From positions 1-19,456 of the forward strand of contig JALSQJ010000017.1 of the NCBI GenBank assembly GCA_026985495.1: a stretch of DNA of 19,456 nt. The letters are read 5' to 3'. This DNA is from Campylobacteraceae bacterium (GTDB lineage: Bacteria; Campylobacterota; Campylobacteria; Campylobacterales; Sulfurovaceae). Positions 16,426 through 19,456 of this stretch are shown one piece after another (position 1 is the stretch's first letter; every line of letters begins with the position of its first letter). The position numbers and the translations under genes are program-made. The notes under the pieces were generated by a model, which searched no databases, was not told where the DNA came from, and was given only the letters and a program-made list of their open reading frames with translations.

Positions 16426-16617
16426 TTAGTTAATCATCTCTTTGATTTTTTTACTATCTGCTTGGTCTATATATTTAGCACTTCTATTAGCTCGGTGATG
16501 TGCACCATCTACTTTTGTCAAAATATGAGAACGAAACGCTGTTCCTCTTTTGATTTTACCAGATTTTTTAACTTTAAAACGCTTTACAGCACCTTTAACG
16601 CTTTTCATTTTTGGCAT
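16426..16617 (-). CDS. rpmI: 50S ribosomal protein L35
   Basis: This 63-residue small basic protein of the large ribosomal subunit is recognised by [14 protein letters not shown] (1-14), the basic segment [10 protein letters not shown] (16-25) and SHILTK (30-35). The length is normal for the family. The ATG has a strong ribosome site (GAAAGGAGCC, minus strand). infC, which often precedes rpmI in bacteria, is absent: the next gene is a divergent, unrelated one. The promoter just upstream therefore appears to drive rpmI-rplT alone. Confidence 0.97.
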   Translation of the reverse strand: MPKMKSVKGAVKRFKVKKSGKIKRGTAFRSHILTKVDGAHHRANRSAKYIDQADSKKIKEMIN

Positions 16618-16662
16618 TATGGCTCCTTTCGTATATTTTACTCATAGAGAATGAGGTCGCGT

Positions 16663-16668
16663 ATTATA
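16663..16668 (-). promoter_or_regulatory. rpmI: rpmI-rplT promoter, -10 box
   Basis: On the minus strand TATAAT (16668-16663) is followed by ACGCGACC, a G/C-rich discriminator that stands out in AT-rich DNA. It is about 46 bases ahead of the rpmI ATG. G/C-rich discriminators are typical of stringently controlled ribosomal promoters, so growth-rate control is inferred. No clear -35 box is seen. Confidence 0.65.
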
Positions 16669-16763
16669 CCGAAAATATTTAAATAGCTACTAAAATTGCT
16701 TTTTAAAACTTAATGAAAAAAGATTTTTAGTCAAAATATGAGTAATTTTTTTAATCTGTATAG

Positions 16764-16772
16764 TGTTAGAAT
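16764..16772 (+). promoter_or_regulatory. Possible extended -10 of the membrane protein gene
   Basis: TGTTAGAAT is an extended -10-like site (TG, one base, TAGAAT at 16767-16772), 22 bases ahead of the ATG at 16795. It diverges from the ribosomal promoter. The match is moderate and other AT-rich sites nearby could serve. Confidence 0.35.
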
Positions 16773-16794
16773 AGCGAAAAAATAGGAAAAATAG

Positions 16795-17232
16795 ATGGAA
16801 TTAGCTCAAGATAATAAGAAAGTATATACCATAGATGCAGAGTATTATAGAGAGTATATGTCTCAAACTACTCAATCAAACTTCTCTTCTACTCTCGATT
16901 CAGTTATTAAATTACTATTGATAACTCTATTTATGATTTTAGCCTATTTTGCTTATAAAATTGTAAATGAATACTCTATTAATTTAGCACCTAAAAATAG
17001 ATTGATGGCTATAGAGGAGTTCTCATCATCAGTTAAAAGCGTTGAACCAATTAGCAAAAATATTAATAGAGAAGAGATAGTAAAGTTGGTTAAGCAAGAG
17101 CTAAAAAAAAGACAAAAGGTAGTAAATTTAGCTGAATCTAAAAAAGATATAACTCAAAAAGATACAAAAAGTAGTGAAACATTAACAGAAGAGTATCTTG
17201 AAAAGATTATGTATGAGTTAGAAAACCATTAA
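16795..17232 (+). CDS. Single-pass membrane protein of unknown function
   Basis: I do not recognise this 145-residue protein. It has a polar N-terminus (1-36), one clear hydrophobic segment (about 37-56, KLLLITLFMILAYFAYK), and a charged C-terminal half (about 60-145) rich in Lys and Glu, probably helical or coiled coil. No signal peptidase site is evident, so it should stay anchored in the inner membrane. A weak Shine-Dalgarno (AGGAAAA, 16784-16790) precedes the ATG. It stands alone between a divergent ribosomal operon and convergent minus-strand genes, and its stop codon lies within a strong terminator. It is probably a real, independently transcribed gene because the terminator and putative promoter match its ends. 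Confidence 0.7.
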   Translation: MELAQDNKKVYTIDAEYYREYMSQTTQSNFSSTLDSVIKLLLITLFMILAYFAYKIVNEYSINLAPKNRLMAIEEFSSSVKSVEPISKNINREEIVKLVKQELKKRQKVVNLAESKKDITQKDTKSSETLTEEYLEKIMYELENH

Positions 17233-17247
17233 AAATAATGGTTTTTT
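17222..17247. terminator. Rho-independent terminator, likely bidirectional
   Basis: AAAACCATTA (17222-17231) pairs with TAATGGTTTT (17236-17245) around AAAA, giving a 10-bp stem that runs into TTTTTT (17242-17247). It overlaps the stop of the membrane protein gene on the plus strand. The A-run on the other side gives a U-run for the minus-strand gene ending at 17255. Confidence 0.8.
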
Positions 17248-17254
17248 CTGTTTA

Positions 17255-17815
17255 TTATTTATCTTTTATAACTTCAATAGTCTCTACAGCTTTAGAGACA
17301 GAGATATTCTCTCCACTTGTTGCCTTCATAAAGGTAACTCCACTTCTTGTTTTTGGTTTTGGATTATCACCTATATAGACAGGCACAGCAAAAGAGCGTA
17401 GTTTAGGACCATAACCTTTGTCAATTTTTGTAAGTAGTCTAATGTAGTAGAGACCATTATAGTTAGAAGTTGCTTGTAGATTAATATTGAAACTTTTTTG
17501 GTCTGGTAGAATATTGAATGTTAAGTTTTCATCTACATTACCGATAAGTGTTAAATTATCATCATGAGTCATCATTGCATAGATTGTTCCTGATTGTGCA
17601 GTAGTAGTTAGTGTAATATTTACATCTGCAGTCTCATTGGTATCAACCTTAATAGATTTGTAACTCATATTGATTGGTGCACCTGGTTTTTGATAGTGAC
17701 CCTCTGTTGTTCCTGATGCTACTTTATCTATCTCTTCTTGGGTAACTTTTTTGCTATTAGCATGTAATCCCATAACAATAATTAGGGGTGTTAAGATTAA
17801 AAAATTTTTTTTCAT
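17255..17815 (-). CDS. Secreted protein of unknown function with a probable beta-sandwich
   Basis: I do not recognise this 186-residue protein. It has a signal peptide (1-19, cleavage after LHA), so it should be periplasmic or exported. A short linker (20-45) is followed by a Thr/Asn-rich region of alternating strands (about 48-150: ADVNITLTT, GTIYAMMTHD, NLTFNILPD, FNINLQAT, GLYYIRLLT, RSFAVPVYIG) that looks like a beta-sandwich, then a less ordered tail. There is no lipobox and no metal-binding or catalytic motif. AAGGAAAAA ahead of the ATG (minus strand) is a good ribosome site. It follows the metalloprotease-like lipoprotein gene by 44 bases with no terminator between, so the two are probably co-transcribed and may act together. 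Confidence 0.68.
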   Translation of the reverse strand: MKKNFLILTPLIIVMGLHANSKKVTQEEIDKVASGTTEGHYQKPGAPINMSYKSIKVDTNETADVNITLTTTAQSGTIYAMMTHDDNLTLIGNVDENLTFNILPDQKSFNINLQATSNYNGLYYIRLLTKIDKGYGPKLRSFAVPVYIGDNPKPKTRSGVTFMKATSGENISVSKAVETIEVIKDK

Positions 17816-17859
17816 AAGTTTTTCCTTTTCTTTTTATTCTATCTTATTTTTGTGTAACT

Positions 17860-19395
17860 TTAGTTAATACTAACATCAAAACAAGCCGAACTTTTACTAT
17901 TTGCATCAACAATATCTAATATATAATCTCCACTTAACAAATTTAAAGTTCTACTCTCTCTTCCACTAGATGTAGATTCTGCAATCTGTTTTGTAGGGGA
18001 AGTTCCCATTTTAAAAAGTGTAAAATCAGGGTCAGATGAAACGCTATCACTTTTCTCTACAACAATAGTATAGTTATCTCTTGAGGCAAGTGAAAAGAAG
18101 ACATAACGATGAATACCTAGTTTATTAGTTACCCCATAATCATTAATAGTACACACATTAACAGAGTTTCCAACACTTAACTCTTTATAAATGGGAAGTA
18201 CCTTTGTATTAACATTGTCATTACGTCTATTTGCTCCATAGATATTATCAATAATATCGATATCTTCACTCGATACAATATCATCTATTTTATTAGCAGA
18301 TGATAAATTTTCATTTTTCAATGCTGTAATAAAAGAGAATAAGCTAGTAAATGCCTTTGTCTCTTTTTGAGCACCTGTTAAAGTATCATAAATAGGTTTA
18401 AACCCTAATCCTAAATTATCTTCACCTTCATTATGGCTATCATATAAGTCATAGAGTATACGTTGAATAGAGGCTTCTGAAAACCAACCAGGAGTATCAT
18501 GTGTTGCTGTTTCAATATTCATATTCCAACCATTACTACCTATTGTATCAAAATAGATAGGGTCATCGGTAGCAATAGCAGACCAAGCATTTCCCCACCC
18601 CTCACCAAATGCCAAACGTATATCTAGGTGATCCCCTGAACCATGTGAACCTCCTATACTATCTGCTCTTGAAAATTTAGATTCAAAGAAATGACCCCAC
18701 TCATGAATAATAACATGATTATCATACTCATCACTATCTCCTTTTTGATCTCCTTGCATCATAATAGTATCTACACCATTATAATATGTTCCTGTAATTA
18801 TATTTTTTGTAGACCAATTTACTTTTAAGAGAGGAAAAACTGCAGAACTATCAACAGCAATAACTTTTTTCATTGCCAAATAGATAGAGTCTAAAATAGC
18901 AAAAGGAGCAGCTTGAGAATTTGAAGATGAAGCTAAAAGATTACGTGTACCTCTATTTGTACTCATATCTCCTTCTATTGCATATAGAGCATCACTATTA
19001 GTATTATCTATAACTTTTACTTCCCATCTATTAGTTTTGAACATCTTAGCATAAACACGAACTTTAAGATTACTATCTTTAGCTACATTTGTAAAGATAT
19101 ACTCTCCATTATCATCTGTTACTGTTAAAGCAATCTCCGATCCAGAATCATCAACAAGAGAGACTATTACCTGTTTGGCACTCTCATTTGTAATATTTGA
19201 CCTATCTAATACAGTACCACTTCCCGAGTGCAAAGGTTGAATACGTTCATATGTGATTTTTCCTGAAATGGTTGAGGAGGCATCATCGGAGCTATTTTGT
19301 TCAATAATTGGGTTTGAGGTAGGAATCTCTTCACCCCCTCCACCACAACCAATAAAAAATAGGAGTAGTATAAATGTAATTAATAAGTTCTTCAT
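17860..19395 (-). CDS. Lipoprotein with HEWGH metalloprotease motif
   Basis: This 511-residue protein has a lipoprotein signal peptide with lipobox FIGC (C17 lipidated), followed by a Gly/Glu/Ser-rich linker and a carboxypeptidase-regulatory-like segment (about 42-120: SGKITYE, ... VSLVDDSGS, TVTDDNGEYIFTNVA). The second part has HEWGHFFE (231-238), a zinc-binding HExxH, and LAFGEGWGNAW (261-271), whose E265 could be the third ligand of a gluzincin-type protease. The C-terminal ~100 residues look like beta-rich secreted-protein domains. It is predicted to be anchored at the cell envelope and to cleave proteins; no substrate is known. The minus-strand promoter (TATAAT, 19436-19431) and AAGGA ribosome site support the start. 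It precedes the small secreted-protein gene. Metalloprotease assignment is from motif only. Confidence 0.72.
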   Translation of the reverse strand: MKNLLITFILLLFFIGCGGGGEEIPTSNPIIEQNSSDDASSTISGKITYERIQPLHSGSGTVLDRSNITNESAKQVIVSLVDDSGSEIALTVTDDNGEYIFTNVAKDSNLKVRVYAKMFKTNRWEVKVIDNTNSDALYAIEGDMSTNRGTRNLLASSSNSQAAPFAILDSIYLAMKKVIAVDSSAVFPLLKVNWSTKNIITGTYYNGVDTIMMQGDQKGDSDEYDNHVIIHEWGHFFESKFSRADSIGGSHGSGDHLDIRLAFGEGWGNAWSAIATDDPIYFDTIGSNGWNMNIETATHDTPGWFSEASIQRILYDLYDSHNEGEDNLGLGFKPIYDTLTGAQKETKAFTSLFSFITALKNENLSSANKIDDIVSSEDIDIIDNIYGANRRNDNVNTKVLPIYKELSVGNSVNVCTINDYGVTNKLGIHRYVFFSLASRDNYTIVVEKSDSVSSDPDFTLFKMGTSPTKQIAESTSSGRESRTLNLLSGDYILDIVDANSKSSACFDVSIN

Positions 19396-19430
19396 TGCTT
19401 TTATTTTCCTTAATATCTATAGTTAAATAT

Positions 19431-19436
19431 ATTATA
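19431..19436 (-). promoter_or_regulatory. Promoter -10 of the lipoprotein operon
   Basis: On the minus strand TATAAT (19436-19431) lies 35 bases ahead of the lipoprotein ATG at 19395, with AAGGA as ribosome site between. No -35 box is obvious. Confidence 0.45.
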
Positions 19437-19456
19437 CAATTTAATACTTATAATAT

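Noticed and set aside
16462..16647. Plus-strand open frame opposite rpmI
   Set aside because: It lies over the well-recognised L35 gene and its promoter and has no ribosome site.
1..19456. Insertion sequence, integrase, tRNA or CRISPR array
   Set aside because: No transposase or integrase product, no terminal inverted repeats, no regularly spaced direct repeats with unique spacers, and no cloverleaf-like sequence was seen.

Overview
The window is AT-rich chromosomal DNA, most likely from a Campylobacterota bacterium of the Sulfurovum/Sulfurimonas type. I infer this from the L35 and L20 protein sequences, the A+T-rich codon use, and promoters that show good (often extended) -10 boxes without a clear -35 box. 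No mobile element, CRISPR array, tRNA or rRNA gene was seen.

Positions 1-15901 are an exopolysaccharide (EPS) or capsule locus of the Wzx/Wzy type, in three transcription units. Unit A (+, 128-5133) encodes a membrane phosphosugar transferase that would start the lipid-linked repeat unit, a secreted lectin/lyase-fold protein, a secreted NodB deacetylase carrying three tandem jelly-roll-like domains, and a UDP-glucuronate 4-epimerase-like enzyme. Unit B is a single minus-strand gene (7460-5157) for a Wzc-type co-polymerase/tyrosine autokinase with a Tyr-Gly C-terminal tail. Unit C (+, 7654-15901) is a tightly packed, mostly overlapping run: Wzx flippase, Wzy polymerase/ligase, GT4 glycosyltransferase, an alpha/alpha-toroid protein, a glutamine-dependent amidotransferase of the asparagine synthase family, a second NodB-like deacetylase, and a WecG/TagA glycosyltransferase. 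It ends at a 10-bp-stem hairpin. Units B and C diverge from a 193-bp region with three TTAACAAT boxes exactly 45 bp apart. The outer two sit 8-9 bp from the extended -10 boxes of the two promoters, which suggests one regulator controls both.

The inferred pathway: the phosphosugar transferase primes undecaprenyl phosphate, WecG/TagA and GT4 extend it, Wzx flips the unit, Wzy polymerises it, and Wzc controls length and export. The amidotransferase, toroid protein and two deacetylases would modify the sugars, and the lyase-like protein would trim or release the polymer. No Wza-type outer-membrane exporter and no Wzb phosphatase lie in the window.

Positions 15902-16794 hold the ribosomal protein genes rpmI-rplT (minus) with a strong promoter, followed by a divergent intergenic region. 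After these come an unrecognised single-pass membrane protein (+), a bidirectional terminator, and a minus-strand pair: a lipoprotein with an HEWGH metalloprotease motif, then a small secreted protein of unknown function.

The best candidates for something new are the TTAACAAT operator array, the amidotransferase/toroid/deacetylase modification module, the triple-domain secreted deacetylase, and the lipoprotein protease with its secreted partner.
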